Positions 1 to 6,445 of a DNA stretch of 8,613 bases are shown here, in pieces. The stretch spans positions 1 through 8,613 of the forward strand of contig DAINMX010000267.1 in NCBI GenBank assembly GCA_036736205.1. Direction: 5' to 3'. The notes under the pieces are model-generated. The model saw only the letters and a program-made list of their open reading frames with translations, was not told the origin of the DNA and ran no database searches. Position numbers and translations under genes: made by a program. The stretch comes from XYA12-FULL-58-9 sp001798605 (GTDB taxonomy: Bacteria; Myxococcota; XYA12-FULL-58-9). Position 1 is the first letter of the stretch; each line of letters begins with the position of its first letter.

Positions 1-155
1 GGCGGACATCATGGCGGTTTCCCGCCACATGAAGAATCAGACGATCGATCGGGGTGAGTGAGTCGGTGTGTCGAATGTGCCACCCGTACCTGCGTACCCA
101 GGAATGCGCCGTTGCGACGAGAAGGTTGTTGCAGCGCCTGACCGGACCGGGGTAT
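1..155. other. Left flank, possibly the tail of an upstream gene
   Basis: No complete gene is visible here. Two forward frames are open from the left edge: one stops at 55-57, the other at 59-61. The second reads ADIMAVSRHMKNQTIDRGE and could be the last residues of an upstream protein, but 19 codons are too few to decide. A short inverted repeat, TGGCGG-TTTC-CCGCCA (12-27), can form a 6-bp stem with a 4-nt loop. It has no T-tract after it, so it is not a convincing intrinsic terminator. The stretch from about 62 to 155 shows nothing I recognise. Confidence 0.25.
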
Positions 156-161
156 AGGGAG
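156..161 (+). promoter_or_regulatory. Ribosome binding site for the parvulin gene
   Basis: AGGGAG lies 7 nt before the ATG at 169. This supports 169 as the start rather than the in-frame ATG at 181, whose upstream bases hold no purine-rich site at proper spacing. Confidence 0.6.
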
Positions 162-168
162 CCCCATC

Positions 169-1821
169 ATGCTGGAAACGATGCGCAAACACTCTGAGTC
201 CTTCTTCATTTACCTGATTTTCGGCGGCATCATCGTCGTCTTTGCTGTCAATTTCGGCCCAGGGTCGAGCAGTTGTCGGGGGCAAAACGATGGCGACACC
301 AGGTGGGCGGCGACGGTGGATGGTGAGCCCATCCCGACGGTGCAGTGGTCGCGCAATTATGATTTCAGCCTCAATATGCAGCGCCGTCGCATGCAGATGG
401 CAGGCATCAACTTCTCGGCGGAGATGATCGAGCGCATGGGGCTGCGCAAGCAGGCCCTCGACCAGCTCATTGACCAAAAGCTGTTGGCGCAGGAGGCGCG
501 ACGTTGGGGCCTCAAGGTCGATGACCAGCAACTGCGCGACTACATCAAGAGCCGCTACACCGCGGTCGAGGAGATGACGAGCCGCCGCGACTATGAGAAT
601 TGGGTGGGTCAGGTATTCCAAACCACAGTGCAAGGCTTTGAGTCAGACACTCGCGACGAGATACTCGGCCAACAATTGCACCAGATGTTGATGCAGTCGG
701 TGTCGGTGAGCGAAGACGAGCTGCAGAGCGATTATATGCGTGAGCACGATCGAGTCATGGCGAGTTACGTCAAGTTCGACGGCAATCAGGCAGACTCGGC
801 GGAGCCGAGCAACGCTGAGCTCAACGCTCTGATTGCCGGCGAAATGTCGGTTGTCGAAGAAAAGTACAACAACGAAGTGATGCGGTATCGCACTGCGCAG
901 AAGGTCGAAGCCCGTCACATTCTCCGCAAGCTCGCCGCCGATGCCTCCGACGCGGACATCGCTGCGGCACGTGGTCTTCTCTTGGAGCTCAAGAGTCAAA
1001 TCCAAGGCGGTGCAGATTTCGCCGCACTTGCTGCAGAGAGCTCGCAAGACGACGTCACCAAGGACAAGGGTGGCGCCCTCGGCGAGATTGCCCAGGGCAG
1101 CGGCGATCCCGCGTTGGATGCGGTGTTGTTCGATCTCAAGCAGGACGAGATGAGTGCAGAGCCGGTGCGCACCAAAGACGGCCTGCATCTGCTGCAGGTG
1201 ACAAAGATCATCCCACCCACGCGCAAGCCCCTCGAAGAGGTCAAGGTTGACATTGCCAAAGAGATCTACAAAGAGCGCCGGGCCGCGCAGCAAGCAAAGA
1301 AGGCGGCCGAGGAGCTGTTGGCCAAGCTCGCAGCCGGCAGCAGCCTGGAGAGCCTGACCATCTCTGAAGCCGACGCTCGGGAAAACAAAGACGCCATGGG
1401 GGACGCTAAGAAAACCGACAAAGCCGACAAAACCAACAAAGCCGACAAAACCAACAAAGCCGAGCTGCCACTGCGTCACGAGACCTCGTGGGTTCTCAAG
1501 AGTGAAAAGACCGTCCCGAGAATCGGCGCGTCCGATGCCCTGCACGCCAAATTGTTCCAGCTCACAGAAGAGGCACCGTTGGCCGAGGAAGTCTTCGAGG
1601 TCAACGGTTCCTACTACGTCGTCCAACTCAAGGAACGCGAGACCCCCAATTTGGACGAGTTCAAAAAACAAATGGACGACCAAAAGGGCACGGCCATCAC
1701 CGTCAAGCAAGGCCGCGTCTATCGCGATTGGCTCGAGCACCTCAAACAAACCGCCTCCATCAAATACAATCCCGCTCTGTTCCCGCCCGCGGAAGAAGGA
1801 CAAGACAACACCGAGTCCTGA
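169..1821 (+). CDS. Membrane-anchored parvulin-type peptidyl-prolyl isomerase (PpiD/SurA-like)
   Basis: This 550-residue protein has the layout of PpiD/SurA_N-type folding factors. These are held in the inner membrane by one N-terminal helix, face the periplasm, and help outer-membrane and secreted proteins fold, with cis-trans isomerisation of Xaa-Pro bonds in the parvulin domain. Visible parts in order: a short basic N-terminus and a hydrophobic anchor (about residues 12-30); a SurA_N-like helical region (about 45-240) with the typical stretch ALDQLIDQKLLAQEA near 96-110; a PpiC/parvulin domain (about 246-347) marked by EARHIL at the start, GADFAALAAESSQD, GGALG and DGLHLLQVTKI; a Lys-rich low-complexity linker (415-432); and a C-terminal segment (about 437-550) resembling the last part of PpiD. 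The start is supported by AGGGAG 7 nt upstream. Three bases after the stop the assembly gap begins, so an operon with the next gene cannot be judged. The family call is firm; PpiD versus another anchored parvulin subfamily is open. Confidence 0.9.
   Translation: MLETMRKHSESFFIYLIFGGIIVVFAVNFGPGSSSCRGQNDGDTRWAATVDGEPIPTVQWSRNYDFSLNMQRRRMQMAGINFSAEMIERMGLRKQALDQLIDQKLLAQEARRWGLKVDDQQLRDYIKSRYTAVEEMTSRRDYENWVGQVFQTTVQGFESDTRDEILGQQLHQMLMQSVSVSEDELQSDYMREHDRVMASYVKFDGNQADSAEPSNAELNALIAGEMSVVEEKYNNEVMRYRTAQKVEARHILRKLAADASDADIAAARGLLLELKSQIQGGADFAALAAESSQDDVTKDKGGALGEIAQGSGDPALDAVLFDLKQDEMSAEPVRTKDGLHLLQVTKIIPPTRKPLEEVKVDIAKEIYKERRAAQQAKKAAEELLAKLAAGSSLESLTISEADARENKDAMGDAKKTDKADKTNKADKTNKAELPLRHETSWVLKSEKTVPRIGASDALHAKLFQLTEEAPLAEEVFEVNGSYYVVQLKERETPNLDEFKKQMDDQKGTAITVKQGRVYRDWLEHLKQTASIKYNPALFPPAEEGQDNTES
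1411..1464 (+). repeat. Six in-frame 9-bp units encoding K-[TA]-[DNE] triplets
   Basis: Six consecutive 9-bp units (AAAACCGAC, AAAGCCGAC, AAAACCAAC, AAAGCCGAC, AAAACCAAC, AAAGCCGAG) encode residues 415-432 as KTD KAD KTN KAD KTN KAE. Within this, an 18-bp block occurs twice exactly (1423-1440 and 1441-1458). The repeat sits between the parvulin domain and the C-terminal segment and probably forms a charged flexible linker. Any slippage by whole units would keep the reading frame. Confidence 0.9.
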
Positions 1822-1824
1822 GCC

Positions 1825-1924
1825 NNNNNNNNNNNNNNNNNNNNNNNNNNNNNNNNNNNNNNNNNNNNNNNNNNNNNNNNNNNNNNNNNNNNNNNNNNNN
1901 NNNNNNNNNNNNNNNNNNNNNNNN
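1825..1924. other. Assembly gap (100 N)
   Basis: Exactly 100 N, like the other three gaps, so probably a placeholder of unknown true length. It hides the 3' flank of the parvulin gene and the start, signal peptide and N-terminal part of the next gene. Confidence 0.95.
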
Positions 1925-3740
1925 TTTTTGCGTGGACGGCGTCTGCTGCGATTCGGCATGCGACGGCGAATGCCGCGGGTGTGCGGCGGGCCTCACCGGA
2001 CAGGACTCGGGCAGCTGTGCCCCGATCCCCGAGGGGGAAGATCCCGAGGACGAATGCAACACCCATCGCGGCTGTAATGGCGACAGAGTCGAGAGCGAAT
2101 GCCTCCCAGTCGATCCACGGGGCGCGCCATGCATCGAGGACGACACCTGTTCGAGCCAACACTGTGCCGACGGCGTGTGCTGCGACACCGCATGCGACGG
2201 CACCTGTGAGTCGTGCCTCGGTCCCCACACCGGCGTCATCTCCGGTACCTGCGCCCCCATCCCAGAGGACACCGATCCACAAACAGAGTGCGTTTCACCA
2301 CCCAACTCGACTTGTTCCGGCTGGCGTTCGTGCAAAGGCACCCTCGGTGCGATTTGTGCCCACGGTGAAGAATGCTTGAGCGACTACTGCTCCAACACGA
2401 TCTGTTCCAATCGGCCTGCCATCCTTCCCCCCGACGTTTACTCGCCATGGAACGGCTACTACACCGGCACGCTCCACGTCGAAAGAAACCTCAAGCCACG
2501 CTTTCGTTGGCACCCATCCCAAGGCGGCGTTGGCCAGCTCACCTACCGCATTCAGCTCGCCAATCTGTGCTCGCTGACAGACTTTCGCAACTGCACATTC
2601 GCCGCCCCAGTGGTCGACACTCAAACCACCGACCTCGAATACCAGCCCACCTCACCGTTGGCCGTGAACACCACGCCAGCCCCAGTGGGCACGCGCTACT
2701 ACTGGCATGTCCAGGGTTGCGACAGCGAAGGCACCTGCTCCCCCTGGTCCGAAGTCCGTTACCTCGACGTTGGCCGCCAACGCCGCGACCTCAATGGCGA
2801 TGGGTATGCAGACCTGGTGGTGGGAGCCGCGGGACACATTGAGGAGGGCAGCACCGCCTCTGGTGCCATCTTCATCTGGAACGGAAGCGCCTCGGGCATC
2901 AGCGCAAACAACCCAACCGTGGTGTTGACCCCCGAGGGTGGCGACGACCTCGGCGACGCCATAGCATTCCCCGGCGATATCAATGGCGATGGCTACAATG
3001 ATTTGGCTGTGGGTGCCGACGACAACGTCTTTGTTTTCCACGGTGGGTTTGGTGGNNNNNNNNNNNNNNNNNNNNNNNNNNNNNNNNNNNNNNNNNNNNN
3101 NNNNNNNNNNNNNNNNNNNNNNNNNNNNNNNNNNNNNNNNNNNNNNNNNNNNNNNGCATTTGGAATCGCCGCCGCAGCCGCGGGGGACCTGGACCAGGAC
3201 GGTTACGCCGACTTGCTGGCAACGTACTTCACGTCGGAAGGTGGGGCAGCAGCCGCTGTCTTCGGAGCTTCATCGAGCTTGTCTTTGGAGAACGCTCAAA
3301 CTGTGACAATGAGCCCAAGTCCCGAAGCGACGCGTGGTGCTTTTGGTTTGCGCATTGCGGGAAGAATGGATCTCAACGGCGACGATTATCCCGACATGGC
3401 AATATCCGCACCTGGTGAAGCTGGCGAGCACGACATGGCAGGGGCAGCGTATGTCTACTTTGGCGGTGAGGCGGATTGGTCCCTACCCACCCGGCTAATC
3501 GGGGCGGAAACACGCTATGAATCATTCGGGTACGTCATGGCGGGTGTCGGCGATTTGAACGGCGATGGCTTTGACGAACTCGCCATCATGGGAAGCCTTG
3601 GCGAGATAGACGAATCAGCGGTCTATCTCCACATGGGTGCAGCAACGGGAATTGACGAATCGCCCATCATCCTCAGAGACAGTGAGCACACGGGATCAAG
3701 CTACAGCGAGTTTGGGATGTTGGGGTACATGTCGTTGTGA
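1925..3740 (+). CDS. Cys-rich FG-GAP repeat secreted protein, 5' end missing, internal gap
   Basis: The visible reading frame gives 376 residues before and 194 after the internal gap, ending at TGA 3738-3740. Left to right: two Cys-rich modules 78 codons apart, each carrying DGVCCD[ST]ACDG and a later CAPIPE segment; a short third Cys cluster near 2359-2420; an Ig/FN3-like region (about 2420-2785) with FRWHP and YYWHVQGCDSEGTCSPWSEV; then five FG-GAP/integrin-alpha-type calcium motifs of the form D-x-[ND]-x-D-x-x-x-[DE]-[LM] at 2787, 2976, 3186, 3369 and 3552. Such proteins are common in Myxococcota and are expected to be exported, with FG-GAP blades folding as a calcium-bound beta-propeller. 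Their specific roles are mostly unknown. The N-terminus, including any signal peptide, lies in the 1825-1924 gap. The frame is the same on both sides of the internal gap in scaffold coordinates, but the gap size may be arbitrary, so continuity is inferred from the shared repeat type. The C-terminus stops where a sixth FG-GAP motif would be expected. Confidence 0.85.
1929..2280 (+). repeat. Two tandem Cys-rich modules (78-codon period)
   Basis: The motif DGVCCD[ST]ACDG begins at 1935 and again at 2169, a spacing of 234 bp or 78 codons. Each copy is followed by a Cys pair, a Gly-Ser/Thr-Cys-Ala-Pro-Ile-Pro-Glu segment, and D-P-[EQ]-[DT]-E-C. The DNA has diverged although the protein pattern is kept, which points to an old duplication. 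More copies may lie inside the gap to the left. Confidence 0.8.
2787..3581 (+). repeat. FG-GAP/integrin-type calcium-binding repeats (five motifs seen)
   Basis: Motifs: DLNGDGYADL (2787-2816), DINGDGYNDL (2976-3005), DLDQDGYADL (3186-3215), DLNGDDYPDM (3369-3398), DLNGDGFDEL (3552-3581). Spacing is 63 codons between the first pair and 61 codons between each of the last three. The assembly gap 3056-3155 falls between motifs two and three, so the true number of repeats may be larger. The third and fourth copies deviate from the strict pattern (Q for G, D for G). Confidence 0.9.
3056..3155. other. Assembly gap (100 N) inside the FG-GAP region
   Basis: Exactly 100 N within the repeat domain. The break plausibly reflects repetitive sequence or simply low coverage. 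The number of FG-GAP blades hidden here cannot be told. Confidence 0.95.
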
Positions 3741-3745
3741 TCGGG

Positions 3746-3776
3746 CAACGCCCTGATGTCGGTCGATCCGGCGTTG
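3746..3776. terminator. Candidate hairpin between convergent genes
   Basis: CAACGCC (3746-3752) and GGCGTTG (3770-3776) form a perfect 7-bp stem around a 17-nt loop, inside the 39-bp space between the stops of the FG-GAP gene and the lipoprotein gene. Its position suits a bidirectional transcription end. It lacks a clear T-tract on either strand and the loop is long, so this is tentative. Confidence 0.4.
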
Positions 3777-3779
3777 GGC

Positions 3780-5162
3780 CTACTCAGGAAGGCAGACTGC
3801 GCCCGAGCTTCCTTGAGTGAACAGACTTCCCAGTAAAGTCTCCAGTAGTTTCTTGAGGAAGCCACCATCAGACCCGCCGCATTTCTCTCCAGTGGGGCAG
3901 GTATCGTTGATCTGCGCGATCAGAAGGTCGCAGACCTGCCGGCATTTCGCATTGCAGCTTGCTGCATCGAGGCCAGATTCGCATAGCAATCCTTCGAGGA
4001 AGGTCGCCGGTGCGCACACCGTCCCACCTGCGCATTCATCAGTGGTGTCGCATGGTTGATTTGTATCGGTGACGACCTCGCTCACACACACATGGCTTGC
4101 GTTGCAGTTGCACAGATTCGCCTGGGTGCAGGAGCACCACGATTGCCCCGGGCAACTCGCTCCACAATCTGCGCTGTCTCTGCATCCAGGTTCGCAAGTG
4201 CTGGTCGGCAGGTTACAGTAATCCCCAACCGGGCATTGCCCATCGCGGGTGCACTCGGGGCCGCCCTCGGGCATGCAAAGCGGTGGGTTGAAGTTGTCTT
4301 TGCACTCGAATCCGGCCGCCGCGCATTGCCCGTCGACGCAAGCATCTGGGTTGCCGCAGTGGTGCTCGTCGTCGCCCTGGTCTTGGCGGCACACGAGAGT
4401 GTAGGGAACGCATTGCTCGTGCCCGGCGAGGTCGTCGGTGTTGGGCGGACAGGGCTTCGCTGGTTGGCATATGGTGGAGGCGCAGTAGTTGTCCTCGCCA
4501 CACGAGATGTCGCCTGCGGGAGTGGGTGAGCAGGATCCGGTGACCTGACATTGGCCATCTTCCGTGTTGCAGGTGCAACCCGTGGCGCATCCGGGACGAT
4601 CATTGCAGTCGTCGTCGTTGGTGCATTCGCCTGTGGCATTCGGGTCGATGCAGGTGCCATCGATGCAATTCCAATCGACGGGACATTCTTCGGCGAAGTA
4701 ACAGTAGTCCTTCGGCCACTTGCAGGTGTGGGAGGACGGCGAACAGACTTCGCCGGGCGGGCAATCGGTGCGCACGCCTGGGGTGCACTCGGTGTTGGTC
4801 CAACAACGACGCATGCCGTCGGCTGGGTAGGCGTGGCATTCCTGACCGAAGACGCCGCAGGAGTTGTCGTCGGTGCAGGCACCGGAGCAACTGCCAGTGG
4901 TGCCAGCCAGCCACGTTCGCAGGGTCGGGAAATGACAGTACTCGTCCGAATCACATGCGGCGTGCGTGGCACATGATGGGGCCGCAACACAACGACCGCC
5001 TTCACAGACGCCGCTTTCGCATTGGTTGTTATCGCTGCAGAAGGTTTGCGCGCTGTCACCACCGGTCGGTGAGTCACCGTCAGCCTTGCCGCCGGCTCGG
5101 CCGCCACATGCTGCGACGAACATGACGAGTGCTATTGCCAATAACCCATTACTCAATCTCAT
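3780..5162 (-). CDS. Cysteine-rich lipoprotein, function unknown
   Basis: The chosen start (ATG at 5162-5160) gives 460 residues. It is preceded by GAGGAG 6 nt upstream and begins MRLSNGLLAIALVMFVAACGG, a typical lipoprotein signal with lipobox V-A-A-C and the lipidated Cys at residue 19. A start 42 codons further upstream (5288) is possible in frame but would put a long non-signal stretch ahead of the signal peptide and has no such ribosome site. After a Gly/Asp/Ser-rich linker (about 20-40) the mature protein contains about 60 further cysteines, spaced in repeated C-x(5)-C and C-x(4)-C patterns such as DNNQCESGVC and DDDCNDRPGC. This is typical of the dickkopf-like Cys-rich proteins of Myxococcota. 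The residues before the last Cys (about 430-450) form a Leu-rich segment, FLKKLLETLLGSLF, possibly an amphipathic helix. It is predicted to be anchored in the envelope and disulfide-bonded. No enzymatic motif is recognised. It converges with the FG-GAP gene, which is also Cys-rich. Confidence 0.85.
   Translation of the reverse strand: MRLSNGLLAIALVMFVAACGGRAGGKADGDSPTGGDSAQTFCSDNNQCESGVCEGGRCVAAPSCATHAACDSDEYCHFPTLRTWLAGTTGSCSGACTDDNSCGVFGQECHAYPADGMRRCWTNTECTPGVRTDCPPGEVCSPSSHTCKWPKDYCYFAEECPVDWNCIDGTCIDPNATGECTNDDDCNDRPGCATGCTCNTEDGQCQVTGSCSPTPAGDISCGEDNYCASTICQPAKPCPPNTDDLAGHEQCVPYTLVCRQDQGDDEHHCGNPDACVDGQCAAAGFECKDNFNPPLCMPEGGPECTRDGQCPVGDYCNLPTSTCEPGCRDSADCGASCPGQSWCSCTQANLCNCNASHVCVSEVVTDTNQPCDTTDECAGGTVCAPATFLEGLLCESGLDAASCNAKCRQVCDLLIAQINDTCPTGEKCGGSDGGFLKKLLETLLGSLFTQGSSGAVCLPE
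3782..3818 (-). terminator. Inverted repeat over the lipoprotein stop codon
   Basis: ACTCAGGAAG (3782-3791) and CTTCCTTGAGT (3808-3818) pair over ten bases with one bulged T and a 16-nt loop. The repeat covers the last codons and part of the stop of the minus-strand lipoprotein gene. It may act with the neighbouring stem at 3746-3776 in ending transcription or protecting the 3' end. No T-tract is seen. Confidence 0.35.
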
Positions 5163-5168
5163 TAGGTG

Positions 5169-5174
5169 CTCCTC
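5169..5174 (-). promoter_or_regulatory. Ribosome binding site deciding the lipoprotein start
   Basis: GAGGAG on the minus strand (CTCCTC on plus), 6 nt before the ATG at 5162. It fixes the start at the lipoprotein signal peptide and argues against the longer reading frame that begins at 5288. Confidence 0.8.
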
Positions 5175-5222
5175 AAATAAAATAGGGACGGGACTCGTTT
5201 TTCCAATACCCACACCGCCCAC

Positions 5223-5246
5223 CTTGTGGTTACGAAGCCCACCAAG
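5223..5246 (-). promoter_or_regulatory. Possible 5' leader stem-loop
   Basis: CTTGTGG (5223-5229) can pair with CCACCAAG (5239-5246) with one bulged base and a 9-nt loop. If transcription starts near 5248 this would be the very 5' end of the lipoprotein mRNA, where stem-loops often affect stability. The pairing is short and could be chance. Confidence 0.25.
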
Positions 5247-5254
5247 CCGACACG

Positions 5255-5284
5255 ATGGTAGGATCCTCAATCCGTCTCTGTCAA
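5255..5284 (-). promoter_or_regulatory. Candidate sigma-70-type promoter for the lipoprotein gene
   Basis: On the minus strand a perfect TTGACA (5284-5279) is followed after 18 bp by TACCAT (5260-5255), a 4-of-6 match to TATAAT. Transcription would start near 5248, leaving a leader of about 86 nt before the ATG. Just upstream of the -35 box, TGCTGTCG is repeated in tandem (plus-strand CGACAGCA at 5293-5300 and 5301-5308), at roughly -45 to -60, a position that suits an activator. Confidence 0.45.
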
Positions 5285-5366
5285 TCAATCACCGACAGCA
5301 CGACAGCAATATTAACGATACCGCAGACGAAATGATTCTCAAGTATTGGGTGCAGCAATTGCGACA

Positions 5367-5386
5367 TTGTCCTACATGTCGGACAA
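5367..5386. promoter_or_regulatory. 20-bp near-perfect palindrome, candidate operator
   Basis: TTGTCCTACATGTCGGACAA reads the same on both strands at nine of its ten base pairs; only the pair at positions 7 and 14 differs. It sits 5 bp before an assembly gap, between the divergent lipoprotein gene and the UDP-glucuronate decarboxylase. Size and symmetry suit a dimeric DNA-binding regulator. A smaller perfect palindrome, GCAATTGC (5355-5362), lies next to it. A repeated hairpin element is the alternative. Confidence 0.5.
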
Positions 5387-5391
5387 CTCCA

Positions 5392-5491
5392 NNNNNNNNN
5401 NNNNNNNNNNNNNNNNNNNNNNNNNNNNNNNNNNNNNNNNNNNNNNNNNNNNNNNNNNNNNNNNNNNNNNNNNNNNNNNNNNNNNNNNNNN
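5392..5491. other. Assembly gap (100 N)
   Basis: Exactly 100 N. The contig to the right begins precisely with the ATG of the decarboxylase gene, so its promoter and ribosome binding site are missing. Confidence 0.95.
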
Positions 5492-6445
5492 ATGTCACAG
5501 ACATCCAAGAGAATCCTGGTCACCGGTGGTGCCGGTTTCATCGGTTCGCACCTGTGCGAGCGCCTTGTGGCAGAGGGCCACGATGTCATCTGCCTCGATA
5601 ACTTTTTCACCGGCCGCAAGGAGAATGTCGAGCACCTGCGGGACAACGCAAACTTCGAGCTGATTCGCCACGACATCGTCGAGCCGCTCTTGGTGGAAGT
5701 CGACCAAATCTATAACCTCGCCTGTCCAGCTTCCCCGGTGCACTATCAATTCAACGCCATCAAAACAGTGAAGGCCAACGTCTTGGGTGCCCTGCACGTC
5801 TTGGGCGTCGCCAAGCGAGTCAAAGCCCGGGTGTTTCAAGCCTCTACGTCTGAGGTGTATGGCGATCCATCGGTCCACCCGCAAGTCGAGACCTATTTCG
5901 GCAATGTCAACTGCAACGGCCTGCGAGCCTGCTACGACGAAGGCAAGCGCATTGCCGAAACCCTCTTTTGCGACTTTCACCGCATGAACGGTGTCGACAT
6001 CCGCATTGCCCGCATCTTCAACACCTACGGTCCACGCATGATGGAAGACGACGGCCGTGTCGTCAGCAACTTCATCGTCCAGGCCCTAACCCATCAACCC
6101 ATCACGGTGTACGGCGAGGGCCAACAAACCCGTTCGTTCTGTTACGTCGACGACCTCGTCGAAGGTTTCATCCGCCTGATGGGCGATGACGCCCCCACGA
6201 CTCCCGTCAATTTGGGCAACCCCAACGAGATGACAGTCCTAGAGCTCGCCAAACAGATCATCACCCTCACCGAAAGCAAATCAGAGATCCGCCACGAACC
6301 CCTGCCACAGGATGACCCCACCCGCCGCCAGCCCGACATCACCAAGGCCAAACAGTACCTGGGTTGGGAACCCAAGGTAAGTCTCGCCGACGGTCTCAAA
6401 ATGACGGTGGACTATTTTCGCAAACGGCGAGGCCGCAGCAGCTAG
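5492..6445 (+). CDS. uxs: UDP-glucuronate decarboxylase (UDP-xylose synthase)
   Basis: This 317-residue protein is an extended short-chain dehydrogenase of the UDP-glucuronate decarboxylase family. The enzyme converts UDP-glucuronate to UDP-xylose and CO2 with bound NAD+ recycled in each turnover, in the cytoplasm, supplying xylose for surface polysaccharides. Visible evidence: the Rossmann motif G12-G-A-G15-F-I-G18 (TGGAGFIGSH); D36 at the end of strand two for the NAD ribose; NLACPASPVHYQ (75-86), typical of the family; ASTSEVYGDP (117-126) with the catalytic S/T and E121; Y148-D-E-G-K152, the catalytic YxxxK; RIFNTYGPRM (174-183); GEGQQTRSFCYVDDL (208-222); and DDPTRRQPDI (274-283). Length is normal for the bacterial enzyme. 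The segment before the catalytic Tyr reads NVNCNGLRACYDEGK, where family members usually have NPIGPRSCYDEGK. The ATG is the first base after the gap; it fits the family N-terminus but no ribosome site can be seen. No other sugar-nucleotide genes are adjacent. Confidence 0.95.
   Translation: MSQTSKRILVTGGAGFIGSHLCERLVAEGHDVICLDNFFTGRKENVEHLRDNANFELIRHDIVEPLLVEVDQIYNLACPASPVHYQFNAIKTVKANVLGALHVLGVAKRVKARVFQASTSEVYGDPSVHPQVETYFGNVNCNGLRACYDEGKRIAETLFCDFHRMNGVDIRIARIFNTYGPRMMEDDGRVVSNFIVQALTHQPITVYGEGQQTRSFCYVDDLVEGFIRLMGDDAPTTPVNLGNPNEMTVLELAKQIITLTESKSEIRHEPLPQDDPTRRQPDITKAKQYLGWEPKVSLADGLKMTVDYFRKRRGRSS

Larger units (their letters stand above)
5163..5391. other. Intergenic region upstream of the lipoprotein gene
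   Basis: About 230 bp before the gap, holding no gene. It carries the lipoprotein ribosome site, the promoter candidate (5255-5284), tandem CGACAGCA (5293-5308) and the palindrome cluster (5355-5386). The frames open here show no recognisable protein. The bases from about 5309 to 5354 show nothing I recognise. Confidence 0.7.

Noticed and set aside
129..158. Possible promoter TTGCAG-N18-TATAGG before the parvulin gene
   Set aside because: The -10 would overlap the ribosome binding site and initiation would fall at the ATG. A gene with a good ribosome site is unlikely to be leaderless, so chance is more likely.
37..633. Minus-strand 198-codon frame at the left end
   Set aside because: Opposite the well-supported parvulin gene with family-level matches; no recognisable protein on this strand.
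643..1959. Long minus-strand open frame opposite the parvulin gene, with GFVGFVGFVGF
   Set aside because: It is the antisense shadow of the codon repeat and GC-rich codons of the parvulin gene, runs through the N gap, and has no domain or ribosome site.
4082..5107. 341-codon minus-strand frame overlapping the lipoprotein gene
   Set aside because: It is a different frame of the same strand. The lipoprotein frame has a signal peptide, lipobox, ribosome site and Cys pattern, whereas this one is Pro/Thr/Arg-rich shadow sequence.
5163..5288. Upstream extension of the lipoprotein gene to an ATG at 5288
   Set aside because: It would bury a clear lipoprotein signal 42 residues inside the protein and runs through the promoter-like and leader sequence. 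The ribosome site favours 5162.
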